From Perkinsus olseni (lineage: Eukaryota; Perkinsozoa; Perkinsida): 64,000 bases of DNA. Shown in pieces: positions 10,873 through 22,417 of the stretch (position 1 is the stretch's first letter; every line of letters starts with the position of its first letter). The notes beneath the pieces were generated by a model, which was given only the letters and a program-made list of their open reading frames with translations, had not been told where the DNA came from and did no database searches. The position numbers and the translations under genes are program-made. The stretch is from NCBI GenBank assembly GCA_013115125.1, contig JABANN010000007.1, positions 112,162-176,161 of the forward strand, given 5' to 3'.

Positions 10873-11597
10873 TGCGATAGAAGATACCTTTAAAATGCTG
10901 ACGGAATTCAGTAAGCTGATGACACCCCCTCCAACTCAACTCAGCGGACACCAATATGAGAAAAAGGCATACAAAACTCGAAAGACATTGAATGACATTG
11001 AAACCCATCCATGCAGCAGCAGCAGCAGCAGCAGCAGACTAGCATGGAATTCACCAAAAACTTGACACGCGTTTCTAGCACCTCTATCTTTGCCCCGCTT
11101 GTCGCCTGTTTCGTCTGGAATTCTGAGAATCACAGCAGCGCTGATAGAACCAGACCCCTGCACGATCATAAAACATCAGCCCACTCTCGTCACTACTTTG
11201 CGGTTCCGTCGTGACCCTCGCGACTGCTTGCTGTCAACTACTACTACACCACGTGCCTTCGGCGCCTCCGGAGATGCAAGCTGCCGCAATTCCAAGTCCT
11301 GGACTGTTCCCGGGACTACATCATCATCGCATGACTCGAAGCCTCTCTCGGTGCTCGGGCTTGACTCGAACGACCGGAAAACCTCATCATAAGTATAGAG
11401 GCCTTCTCCGTCCCGCCCTTCCGACTGTGTTACCGACGACGCGTCCTGAGATAAGCGCGGTACCGAGCACCGAAACTTCCAGTACGCACCTGGTCCGCGG
11501 ACGGTAGAGGCATAATACCGTTCGGCTGACGTTTATCCACATAAGCCAAGTCCGGTAATCTCTGAGGTCTGTGGGAGGCGTCATCTCAACAAGGACA
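10873..11597. other. Intergenic spacer between MGC protein and ABC transporter
   Basis: About 725 bases. Holds a (CAG)8 run at 11014-11037 and short frames on both strands without motifs. Likely the promoter of the MGC-protein gene and the 3' flank of the transporter gene. Confidence 0.4.
11014..11037. repeat. (CAG)8 microsatellite
   Basis: Eight perfect CAG units, about 140 bases upstream of the MGC-protein start and outside any supported coding frame. Confidence 0.85.
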
Positions 11598-14500
11598 TCA
11601 AATCATCTCCAGCACCCACCCAGTGCTATCCGATTGATGACCAGCTGTGATTCTAGTCACACTCCAAGAGGCGTATCCCGTCCCTGTGCCCAGTTCTAGC
11701 AGTTGCGAATGGAAGTTGAGGAGCCAGGGCTTCTGTGATGCCGTGAGTACCGTACCTGCCCGGACAATGACTGCATCGATTCGTATTACGATGCTCACTA
11801 CATTGATACTTGTCCCTAAGGTACCGATACATCTCCTCCTCTCCATCAAGGGCCACTGCACTCGTGCACTCATCCAGAAGAGCCCAACGGGGATGACGGA
11901 AGCTGATGAGCGACAGCAAATAGCTACCTACTATCTGCCCATGCTAACGGGCCACTCAATCCCAAGGAACGAGTATCCGACATTACAATAGTCTAGCCAT
12001 GCCTATTCTCTGCTGCTCTCCCAGACTGAGCTTATTCTCCCAATCTTCATCGGACGTTAACAGTCCACCAACCTGTCGTTGTATAAGATAGCTCAAGTGA
12101 ACATGCTCGAGGCACTCCTCAACTCTAGACAGAGTTAGCTCCGTGACTCCAGCCTGACATAAGGATGAGAACAACGCCATTCTGCCCGCCTTGAGTCACT
12201 ACTTTATCTGGGTAGGTGACCAAGTCTGCCAGAGTTCCCTCAGGCATGTAAGGCTTAGTAGGGACGTAATGCAGCTGCTTGCCCGGAGGAGCCGATAATG
12301 TACCACCACCAGGAGACCACAGCCCCACGATAGTACCTGTCCACCCTGGTGAGCGGGATATCACAGGAATGAAGAGGATTACGTAGCACACCGCTTTTGC
12401 CGCAACCATTCGGGCCTGTTATGATCATACCGTTGTCAGAGTGGGCGTCGACTGCCATACTGAGCCGTGACGCCTGTTGAATGAATCGGAAGCCAATCCT
12501 ATGAGCGACATCATGAACCCACCAGGATCATGCCGCCATCGGGTGTCTGGATATCCACTTCATCAAGCTTTATCATATCTTCTGTCGCGCTAGTACGAGT
12601 AGGCTCAGATTTGCCTGCGACAACCATATATGGGCCCTTCAACAGGGTTCTAATAACTACCCTCCCCGGCCCTCTTTTTGTTCAGCAGAGCCCCACTCTC
12701 CTGACAGGCCCTCAACAGTTGTTCCACCTTAGCAAAACCGACATGATGATAGCCCATCACCGACGAGCTGACAGCATACCCGACATACCCTAGTAGCGTG
12801 ACCGCTTGCTCCAGCCCACTTCCCTCCTAGTTCCATCAGCATACCCAAAGCAGAGAATGAATGTGATACTACTGAGCCGAGGTACCTAATCATTGAGGTC
12901 CTCGGGTACTGCTCACCCCCAGCGTCCCTCACCTGAGTGTATGGCTGAGATACTCGTCTCCCTCAGCCCCACCGGCACCTTGGCGGTAAATCAGGCTAAG
13001 GACCCAGGAGGCATTCTGTGGCACCATTTGAGATACGAAGTAATCGAATATGCCGTAGAAATGCTCGAGCCTTTTCGACGAGCGTTGGAAGTCCAACTTG
13101 GCGGCCAATAACCTGAGTTACGGAAAACTAAATCACAACTAAATACCCTTCCCTTCTGTTACTTATTGGCTGTCCGTGACTCGACAGCACCGCCATCCAG
13201 GAAGGCTATGGACTCAGCACACTGGCTTAACCGCCCATGGAACTTCGAGAAAGCCGCATCTGCAACGTTAGTTTACTATGCGAGTACGGCCATGGTAACG
13301 AGGACTCACCTAGCTCCTCGCGTCTAGCCGTTAATCCGGCCAGATCGGGGCGGATGACTCTCAGGAATACCATCCCCGATATAGTGTACGTTAGCAGAGA
13401 TGATAGGCCGGTCCTGCCTAAGAGAAGAATAGCTTCACATACAGTTACGAGAGACCTTAGGAGACTACCTGTCAGTTGGAAGACTCCGGCGCTGAACCAA
13501 CCCAGATCCACTAGGGGCTTCATCGAATCACTCAGGATGTTGGCAAGGGCCTCAGCCAACTGGAAAGAAGAACACCAGTCCTCCATGCCGGAAATACTCA
13601 ACGTAACATACCTTGGGAACGTCCTCGACGATGACTTGATCTGGCCCTCCTTCAGGTGGCACAAGATGGTAGAAACTTGAGCCTTCGAAATATCTACAGC
13701 GAACATAGTAGGAAGGGAGGCTGGAAGAACTTTCACTACACTGTAGTGAGTCTTTTCGTTAGTTGACGTCGCCAATAGTCGGCTATACCTGCCTCCAGTA
13801 CATCACCAAGAGGAGAGAGCACTGCTTGAACTAGGCCCATCAGAAGGGCGTTCACTACCTACAGGAGGATGTAATCGAGGACGATTCAGCGGCCCTACCA
13901 AAGCATGGAAGCCCGCAGTCCTCCTCTGCATGAGCAGTCTCAGTGCATGACCATTGATATGAGCTATCCTATTACTAACGTAGGTCCCTGACAAGCATTC
14001 TGTGATCTCCAGCATTACTCTTCACCCTACTTCCGATAATCACTGACAATAAACCTAACAATCTCCCTCCCTGAGGTCCATCAACAGGGCCTAGTAACTC
14101 TACCAGGCGTAGTATACTGACACTAGGCAATGAAGATACAGCGGGTCGAGGACCTGCCCCACAGGAGCCTCAGAGTCTAGTGGCCTCAAGTACACAGGAG
14201 CAGCAGCCTGCTACCTGTGATATGATGCCTGCGCGCCACTTGACTGGACTGGTCCCCCGCAACAAGTGTATTACCCCCTAGCTGCTGCAGCGATCCGGTT
14301 CCTGAACCAAGCCCTCTCACTACGCCCAAGCGGTATCGAGTCAACAGCCCTACTCTCTAGCCGACTGACCATCTCCGTGAACGGTAAGGCACCTGTCTTC
14401 ATGAAAGAGCGGAAAGACTCTGAGGCCTTTAGGGGCGCTTTAGAGGCCTTCGCACCTTCAATAGCCGTTATAGTATACCTTGCCAACAAGCACTCAGGTG

Positions 14501-17225
14501 CCGTTTAAGGTAGGACCGCTGCTTACCCGCCACACCCATCCAATGTTACCATATGATCATGGAACTCGTGCAGCGCTGGGCGATGGGATATAGTTATTAG
14601 AGAGATACCCAATTGTCCACACAACTTGAACAACCTTCGCTCCATCTTAATACTCACAGCCGAAGTACATTCATCCAGGATAGCGAAGGTTGGCCTGTGC
14701 CAGAATAATCGTGCCATCGACAGCCTCTGTTGCTCTCCTAGAGACAGTCGGGCGTCCCAGTCAATCACACCTGACCCTAACAATACTCCTGCAGTAGGGT
14801 ATGGGGCCACTCACTGTCAAAGTCGTTAAGGTGGCTTAGTTCCACCAGGCGGAGTAGAGACCTAAGCTGTTCCTCGTCCAGGCTATTGGTATCAGGATAA
14901 CATATGTTATCAGAGAGAGTCCCCACGACACAGTAGGGCTTCTGTGGTAGATAGAAGACGTAGCTATGGAGGCCTACACCTCCTCGACTACCAGGTCTAG
15001 TGATGGTACCTGATGTATTAGTAGTCCACAGATCCACAAACTAGGATAGCCCCTGTTTAATACCCCTACGCGGTGTATCTACTATCCTACCTCGTTTGAT
15101 GTCCCATAAGCCTCCCAAGCAGCGGAATATACTAGACTTCCCTGCTCCATTAGGCCCACATATAATAACATTGTCCCCTCTATCTATACGCAGATTGAGA
15201 TCTGTGACCTGTCAACCGACTACTTTCGACAATCGAACACCCCAGCCACTATTACCAGGCGATGGCCAGTAGGCGTGTCGATATCGACTCCCTCGAAGAT
15301 CACCTCAGCGGCCTCGGCGTCCGCGCTGAACTTCCTTCGAGCTACTTCATCTTTAGCTTTAGATAACGCTATCGCTCTTCGGTCTTCCATCTCGACAACC
15401 TAGAGATAAGCAGTACGGTGGTGCCGCCTTGCTGTACTACTATCACCAGCCTCCCACAACGATCCACCAACCCTGTGAGTCGGGCTAGTGTACCCGCTAG
15501 TCTGGCGAATTGTGCGCAGGCTACTAGCTCCATCAGAAGCATATCTGTTAGATACCTGCTACATTGATACACACAGGACATAGTCCATATAATCTCTAAC
15601 GGATGGTGGTAACAATACGGTAAGGGGGGGGGGTAGTACAAGAGTATCCCAATGTCATCGAGAGACTGGGATACCAGTGAAGTAAAATGCTAGTACCGGT
15701 GTATACTAACTCACCTTATCTCATAGAGCATTTCGCCTTTACTCTTCCCTCCTCTACGCTGTCTAAAGAAGGGTATGAGGATAAGGTACATAGCTAGGGT
15801 GAACGTGCAGTAGCGAGCAGCATACCTGATGATACCACTGTAAGCCGCCCTACAGCCATGCTACCAACGCTTACTCTTGAAACACGTTCGAGATAAAGTT
15901 GTCATGACGAACCTTATCCAGAAAAAACATTAGGCGCTCGAATGCACCCTGGAGGACTTCCTTTTCGTACCGTCTACGAGCACAAAGATAACCACCACGA
16001 ACAGCCCCAAAAATACAGTAGGCCTACCCTCCTTGATACAGAGCTACAGCCTCCGCATTCCTGGCTAGCCTAGAATGCCCATGCTTGTAGGCCGACTCAA
16101 GTCTGCGCATCCGTTTCTCTGGCAAGAACACCGCTCCTACTACTAGCCCGACTCGAGGCCCTGCTCACTCTGGTGGCCATAGTCCGGGGCTAAACGCTGG
16201 ACCAGGAGGTATGAGGATGCTGCGTACCTGCAGGATATGCTCATCTATTGTGCAGGCGCAAAACCAGCTTGTAGTACAGTATCGGCCCGGCGGTAAGTTT
16301 GAGGCCATCAACCCTAGAGCCGCTGATACTCTTGGCGAAGGGATATATAAGACTCGAGAAGAAGGCAAAGTTGGTGACACTATTAATGAGATCACATGCT
16401 GCTAGGCCGAGGTCCCTAGTAAGGAGAGGTACCTGATGATGACGACCCACAATGCTGAGGTAAGGTACTCATAGAAAGGCATCACATCGGTGCATATTCT
16501 GTCGTAGGCATGGGCCTCTCCTTGAAGATGATAGTAGTTGAGACTGTCGAAATAGAGTGTTTGCAGATAGGATGCCATTTTGGCATGCCAATGCCGCCCA
16601 AGGCTACCTGAGAGAGTCAGGAAGGCAGTGCCGAGCCAGACAGCACAGGGCCCAACCATCCCGTAGTACTGACGAAATTGGCAAGGGCTTTGCTGGCCAC
16701 GGAGAGTGCAAGACCCAAGCCCAAATTGCGGAGTAGTAGAGGTGCAAAAACATCCTTGCGGCCTTCAAAGACCGCTCTGAATAACTCGCCCTGTAACCTG
16801 GCCTTCCGCACATCTATTAGCGCAAAGATACAGGCTATCCCCAGCATGAATAGACCTGAGCTCACGGAATAATCATGACCAAACTAAAACAACTACAACG
16901 ACGCCTTACATAGCTTTTGGGCATGCTTGTCACTTCCCAAATCTAGTATCCGGATTATAACTCTCCAGAGCTCCCTCCGCGAAAGCTTATTCCCAGACCG
17001 GTCCCCTTCGAGCCCACCTGGAGAGGGAAGAACCCCTAATAAGATACCAACGACCTCAATGACAGTACCTTCGCCCTCTCTTCGTCTATCCATGTTTTCC
17101 CCGTCTTTGCTGTCTTTAGTCCTGTTAGCTCTGATAACACCAACAGCTCCGAGTGCTGCTGAGGCTAGTACTGCTGTCCACACCAGCTGGGACTTTACTA
17201 TACTACGACCGGGCCTCACCACCAT
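11598..17225 (-). CDS. Full-length ABCD-type (peroxisomal fatty-acyl) ABC transporter
   Basis: Two TMD-NBD halves in one orientation, many exons. Start ATG 17225 (MVVRPGRSIVKSQLVWTAVL) with an N-terminal membrane segment. TMD1 exons include GLFMLGIACIFALIDVRKAR and YFDSLNYYHLQGEAHAYDRI. NBD1: Walker A GPNGAGKSSIFRCLGGLW (about 15150), PQKPYC Q-loop, LSLGEQQRLSMARL signature, Walker B FAILDECTSAV, then ISHRPAL. After NBD1 the reading continues (ITAIEGAKASKAPLKAS) into a second TMD and NBD2: GPNGCGKSGVLRN (about 12400), VPTKPYMPEGTL, LSLGEQQRIGMARL, ALLDECTSAVA, ending ...LLELGTGTGYASWSV; stop at 11598. LSLGEQQR with both halves fused resembles plant CTS/PXA1 rather than animal half-size ABCD. 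The family imports fatty acids or acyl-CoAs into peroxisomes. NBD2 appears degenerate at two positions (Q-loop Gln to Thr; switch His to Gln). Two adjacent half-transporter genes are possible, but no stop/start break is evident between them. Confidence 0.85.
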
Positions 17226-18695
17226 TATATGTTGCTACAGGTTAAAAAAAGCCCACAATTATACACTGGGCCACTAAGGATTGCCAGGAAGTACAAGCTG
17301 GCAGAAGCCAGGCTCGGATCTAAAAATATGTACAGCGCGGCCTGCCTGAAGATACTAGGGACAAGTTGAGTGTTGCAAGTATACCGTCGTCCCTCTTCTA
17401 GGAAATATTGTACCAGGCCAGGATAGCAGTCAGCTTGTGCTTAGGTACCGGGAAATGGCCCAGAATCAACGACAACAAACGAGTTGAGAAAATTTTTGTG
17501 GAGAAGAGCGGAGCGAAACGATTCAAATTCATAAAGTGAATGCCACACATCGTGTGCCGAGGGAAAATTCTAGGCAGTCCGCTTCAGGAGACAGCTGTGT
17601 GCTTGCGTGCAGGAGAGTGGGCGTCACCGCCGAGGCGTTCACTGACGAGTTCGTGGACGGTAGACCGGGATTTTATTTTCAGTGAAGAAGTTATGCTTCT
17701 TCTTTGGAAACTTAGTAGAGCGTTTATCTAAGTCCTTTCCTTGGAATGGTACATACAGGCGAATATGGCAGATGCGTGCTCGCTCTAAGTGACGCTAGAC
17801 CTCAGCACAACACTCTTAGGACCAACACTTCAAGTCCTTGGGGTGCCGTACAGTTGGCTCATGTTACACGATGAAGTCCACTAGACACAACAGGCCGCAT
17901 GCCGTACTCCGCACTCGAATTCGAGGGATGACCGACCCACTATCAGACGGGAGCTCGTCTGCCATCATCAATCGATTGTTCAGCTACTACCTGGAACTCT
18001 GATGATGGAGAGGTAGATAGATTGCTCATTCCCGCGAGCCAGGGCCCCCTTCGAGTATCGATGGACGAAGGGCAGGTCGCTGTGATATGGAGGAGCCCAT
18101 TGCTCCCAGGATTATGGGGTTCCACGGCACAGGATGGATGGGCTCATAATGAGATGCAGCTTGTCGACGGGCAGTCTATTTACTCATGTGACGGAGGACA
18201 GAGGCGAAGGCACTGTTCATTCCCGGCTAGTATGCACCGTTCATTGACTTACAATAGTTGGTTATGAGTTAATCGTAGTAGTGTTTGTTATTGAACTATT
18301 GGCACGAGATGCTGAGTACAGGATGTGGCGATACGTTGGTCTATTCTTAGACTCATAGCACAAGCTTAGACACAAGCAACACATAATGTGATGAAGGATG
18401 ATCTTACAAGAAAGTCGTATAGCGTTCATTTATTCGGAGGAATGGTTGATAAGTCTTATCTCAAAGGTCAGGCGAAAGTGGCATTGACCACACAGTGGGT
18501 AGGCTTCGAGTTAGTAGTGCGGCATACCGCTCTCCAGGCGGAAGGTCCAGGTGATTCATCATCGCAAACTCACGGGCGGCGAGAAAAAAATCAGAAGATA
18601 TAATCGTCTTTGGGAAACTGAACGGGTAGATGTGGGAGTGGAGAAGGCACGCTAATATTCACAGGGTGTGTTTTTGAACCTTTGATCTGAGCCGG
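17226..18695. other. Spacer between divergent ABC transporter and TFIIH p44 genes
   Basis: About 1.47 kb, which should contain both divergent promoters. The longest open stretch (about 17945-18267 plus) reads through QGPLRVSMDEGQVAVIW but lacks a supported ATG or domain. A second frame at 17540-17731 starts MPHIVCRGKILG. I would not call either as a gene. Confidence 0.35.
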
Positions 18696-20399
18696 ATGAC
18701 AGAGTTAGTCGAGGATGTAGTTCTGGAGAAGTCTGCTGGAGAGTCTAGTGGTGCTGGCCACTTGGATGAGGCCCACGCATGGGAGGCTGATTACACTAAG
18801 AGTTGGATAAATATTACCAAAGATCAGTAATGCATCACAAAAGTCCAGCTTAGTAACAAGTATTGTGTTCAGGCACGGAAAACTGGTAGTCCGAGACGAG
18901 GCAGCCACTGCTCGAAAGTCATGAGGTCAAGTCGATAATCCATCGTATAGGTTTGCCTCACACCAGGTACCCTCGGAACTACGATGGTGTCCTTCCTGTC
19001 TCTGCTGGTGATGATGGTGAACTGGTCCATAAACAGTCGATGGCACTGAAGAGAGGTCTCCTGCGGTTTCTATACTTGGTGGTGGACATGAGCTCTGCAA
19101 TGCAGAATACAGATTACAAGCAGAATAGGTTATAACACGGGAGGACACCGCCGTACTGCGTTCAATACGTCGATGATGATCTCAGGTTGGATTTCGTTGT
19201 GACGCATCTGTGTCGTAATTTCATCCCTCAATACTTTGACCTCAATCCTATTAGCAATCTCTCTGTTATCTCATTACGAGATCAGAAGGCCCACTTCGTC
19301 ACACGTAACAGACTCTGAGCCGCCTTCCCCGTACTATTGTGACTGCTATAGGTATGTCCGGTCAACCGGCTTCTCAAGTAGAGCGGGTCCTCCAGTTCTC
19401 GACGGGCGGAGTTTCAGGCTCGGCATCGCTTGTGAATGCACTCGAGGCAGTAGGCCAGGCTGCCAAGGGCAGTCTACCACGCTACGGTGACATACTCTAA
19501 GATCTCCGAAATGTGCTGGAATGCACCTTATCAGGCACACGTGAGGTCTTGATAGTGTGGGGATCGCTCCACTCGGTGGATCCACCAACCAGTGGGAAAC
19601 TCATACCAGACTGTGTTGAGAGGCTTATAGAGGAAATCAAACCCAATTCGGTCCGGGTAATGGACCATCGATCCGGCGGCCAGAGATGACGATCATGAGC
19701 AGGTGTCTGTGATCTCACTCTCTCCTGAATTGTATGCGCTTCGGAAGGTTGTTGAGATGACTGGCGGTACCTTCTCTGTTGCTACAAGTCCCATACACTT
19801 CAAACGTTTAATGCAGAGTAAGTCCTGAGCCGCAGCCCACCGTGAGATGCATGCGATGATCAGAGCACCTCACACCCCCAAACTGGGTTAGTTCCCCGAG
19901 CTATATAAAGATGGGCTTCCCTGTACGAAGGGCTTGTGATGGCAACCATACGGCAGATCCACCCATAAAGTGCATGTGCCATAACAAGTTACAGAAGACC
20001 TTCGTGTGAGGATGGCAGTATAGTACCCGATGCATGGTGACAGAGCCTCGTTGTATCAGGTATATTTGTCCACAGTGCCACAGCCCAGTCTGTGAGATAC
20101 CGGTGAATTGTCCAGTATGCAGGCTCCCACTGGTGGATGATGATGCACTCAAGAAACATCATCGACACATTTATTCCATGCCAACGTAATTGTGATCGTG
20201 TTTGGGGTATTGCTCACGTCCCTGTGACAGGTACACTTTACTACCCACTGTAGATTACCCCAAGTCTTACACATGCCGGTTTTGTGGGACCGATTTCACA
20301 GAGGGCGGTGCCAGATGCGATCAGTGTTTGAGTGATGTCTGCTATGAATGCGATATGTTTGCCCACAACAAGCTTCGCCACTGTCCTGGTTGCTTATAG
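18696..20399 (+). CDS. GTF2H2: TFIIH core subunit p44 (SSL1)
   Basis: Subunit of the TFIIH core used in transcription initiation and nucleotide excision repair, where p44 stimulates the XPD helicase. Start ATG 18696 gives MTELVEDVV and then AWEADYTKSWINITKDQ, matching the family N-terminus. After two short introns comes the von Willebrand A-type domain: LKRGLLRFLYLVVDMSSAM, YFDLNPISNLSVISLRDQKA, TREVLIVWGSLHSVDPPTSG, VSVISLSPELYALRKVVEMT. The C-terminus has the C4 zinc motif (ICPQCHSPVCEIPVNCPVC) and the RING-like domain (CRFCGTDFTEGGARCDQC, then CYECDMFAHNKLRHCPGC). Eight or nine exons; one intron appears only 33 bases long. Stop at 20397-20399. It converges on copy A of the secreted array, about 290 bases away. 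All domains are intact. Confidence 0.95.
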
Positions 20400-20692
20400 T
20401 TTCTCACCTAAGCTCGGTCTCCCGTTCCTAGTATATTAAAACTGCAACACAACCACACTGAAGCACGGTAACGTTTATGTACTTGCTTTCGAGCAATCGC
20501 TATACAACACAAAACAGAAAAACAGGCGATGTGCAGAGAACATGAAGGAATGCACTTTTCCGGGCCTAGGACGAGTGCAGAGGGAACAGACACCATTAGA
20601 ACGGGTACTATCCGAAGCACGGCAACAATGGTGATATCTCACATGCCATCCGATGCGAGCTACACTACGCTGTGAAAGAGGGAAGGATGTAT

Positions 20693-21892
20693 CTACTTGA
20701 GACGGCAGTCAGCGGCCAAGGAATGATAGTCTTTGCAGTCGGAGAAACCCATCTGTTGTGAATAGCTGTCTCCATAGAAACAACGAGACCATTCCCAATT
20801 ATGCACAGCGAACAGTGAACCCTTGACGTCGAATAGATGATCGAATTGTTCTTGAGTAACAACACCTTCCGACACCATGCGCTTGGTCAGATTATTGAGC
20901 GTATCCCAGATGTACTCGATGCCACCGTTGGAGTCAGGATAAGAAGAGGTATCCTTGGCACACATCGATAGCTTGGCACAACCATTACCCATTTCACACG
21001 AGCCCTCAACCATGATAGTGATCTTGGCCTTAAGATTCTCCCAGCCGGGCTGAGTACAAACAGTACATTGCTCAGTCATCATCCATTTCATACGTTCCAA
21101 TAGATCATCCTCATAGTTACCACCAAGCTCATTCCTGTACAACATCATCAGAGCATGATCTGCATAACGCATAACGTACTCAGTCTCAGAAGGGTTCTTT
21201 TCACCCTCGATGGTACTGTCAACAAAGATAGAGTTCGGAAGGTACCCCATACCCTGAGTCACCTCCTTTATCATATCTTGGGACTTCTGAAGAGCCTCCT
21301 TGTAGTAGTCATCGGCGATATGCTCAACGTCGAAACTAATGCCGATTGGAGAGATCTCAGCCATGGTCTGGGCAGGCACAGAGCGCATGAGGAATTGCTC
21401 AAATGTGGTCACGAAGGCAACCATTTTCTCACCGCTTTTGTCAACAACATCACCATACGTGAGCCAGATAACACCGTTATTACCGCTCTCCTGGCGCCAC
21501 TTCTTCATCCAACTCACAAGTTTGGTCTGGTCCTTGATGAAGTTATAGTTAGACGCATCGGCAATGTTAATGTACAGATCTCCGCAGTTCCATTGACGGC
21601 CCATGTCGCTCTTGGCAAAGTTAGTCAGTGTTTCATCACCCTCCCTCCAGTAGGACTGCGACCAGGTATAAGTAGCAATCTTATTGCCACTGCATGCGTC
21701 AGAGGGCGCTGGCCTTTGAGTGGGCGGAGAAGGGGGACTAGGTGGGAATGTGACAGGCTGGCTGGGGTCATCGGGTAGAGGAGAAGGCAAGTTGCCGCTG
21801 CCGCTGCCGCTACTACCACCGCTCGTCGAGCATCCTTGGAGAGCGATCATCATCAACGTACAAGTTGCCGATGCTGCAGCAGACCACCGCAT
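20693..21892 (-). CDS. Array copy A: secreted 399-aa protein, predicted glycosidase-like barrel
   Basis: Intronless. Signal peptide MRWSAAASATCTLMMIALQG followed by Cys21 and a Ser/Gly/Pro-rich linker to about residue 64. The globular part shows eight evenly spaced hydrophobic strands: KIATYTWS (71), DLYINIAD (105), VIWLTYGD (141), IGISFDVEH (183), SIFVDSTIEGE (221), HALMMLYRN (246), KITIMVEGS (290), LFAVHNWEWS (360). This order resembles a (beta/alpha)8 barrel. Glu190 after strand 4 and Glu296 after strand 7 are in all five copies, the positions of the catalytic pair in GH clan A. Ten Cys in the mature domain suggest disulfides and an extracytoplasmic location. I do not recognise a named family; GH activity is inference. 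No transmembrane or GPI-type tail. By sequence this copy is closest to copy E at the other end of the array. Confidence 0.85.
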   Translation of the reverse strand: MRWSAAASATCTLMMIALQGCSTSGGSSGSGSGNLPSPLPDDPSQPVTFPPSPPSPPTQRPAPSDACSGNKIATYTWSQSYWREGDETLTNFAKSDMGRQWNCGDLYINIADASNYNFIKDQTKLVSWMKKWRQESGNNGVIWLTYGDVVDKSGEKMVAFVTTFEQFLMRSVPAQTMAEISPIGISFDVEHIADDYYKEALQKSQDMIKEVTQGMGYLPNSIFVDSTIEGEKNPSETEYVMRYADHALMMLYRNELGGNYEDDLLERMKWMMTEQCTVCTQPGWENLKAKITIMVEGSCEMGNGCAKLSMCAKDTSSYPDSNGGIEYIWDTLNNLTKRMVSEGVVTQEQFDHLFDVKGSLFAVHNWEWSRCFYGDSYSQQMGFSDCKDYHSLAADCRLK

Positions 21893-22204
21893 TATAGGAA
21901 GTGGTTAGATATGAGATTAGAGAGAAACCTGCGAAGGGAAGGTAGTCCGGGCAAAAACGCTCACGTTCCCCTGACCGAGAAGACGTACTTAACGACACAT
22001 TGTGTCGGACACAAGACGCCGTCCCCGAATTTCTCCCGAGTCTCAGCAACAAGGCTAGGACCGTTTCTAAGGAACTCAGTTGCCCTCCGTCACGTTTCGC
22101 AAGAGCGCCAGAGAACACTGCAGTCCTCAGCAATCTTACCGCCCCCTCTGATTCAACGGTTACGGAAAAATGATCGAGGACCGCCATTATGGCCTTCGGG
22201 TTTT

Positions 22205-22258
22205 TAGCTAAGTTGGATACTCTGCGATTTCACATTCGGACGACCCGGGTTCGACCCA
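22205..22258 (+). promoter_or_regulatory. tRNA-like A-box and B-box pair
   Basis: TAGCTAAGTTGG at 22205-22216 fits the polymerase III A-box, and GGTTCGACCCA at 22248-22258 fits the B-box at 10 of 11 positions. Their start-to-start spacing is 43 bases, as in a tRNA gene. The T-stem and acceptor stem do not pair, so this is not a working tRNA; it may be a tRNA-derived SINE head or chance. Confidence 0.3.
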
Positions 22259-22277
22259 GCCACACTGCATTAATGCC

Positions 22278-22300
22278 AAATCCATTTGGCAAATGGATTT
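22278..22300. repeat. Perfect 10-bp inverted repeat
   Basis: AAATCCATTT and its reverse complement flank three bases. It lies between the tRNA-like boxes and the 43-bp hairpin, perhaps part of the same element. Confidence 0.6.
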
Positions 22301-22309
22301 CTCTCCGCG

Positions 22310-22417
22310 TGTTCAATAGATCTCTCCTGAGTTTCAAGAACGCTCCCAGGATCGTATTTTACACGTTAAATTCAATCCTGGGAGCGCTCCTGAAACTCAG
22401 GAGAGGTCTATTGAACA
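22310..22417. repeat. 43-bp near-perfect inverted repeat (foldback hairpin)
   Basis: Left arm 22310-22352 and right arm 22375-22417 match as reverse complements at 40 of 43 positions, with a 22-base AT-rich loop. All three differences are transitions. No clear target-site duplication flanks it. A T4 run follows at 22427-22430. This could be a foldback/MITE-like remnant or a hairpin RNA source. Confidence 0.85.

Noticed and set aside
21155-21778. Plus-strand open frame of 207 codons
   Set aside because: It lies entirely antisense to array copy A, which has a signal peptide, conserved motifs and four paralogues. Similar antisense frames occur opposite copies B, C, D and E.
22198-22270. Functional tRNA gene
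   Set aside because: A- and B-box spacing fits, but the T-stem, D-stem and acceptor stem do not pair, so it is at best a tRNA-derived remnant.
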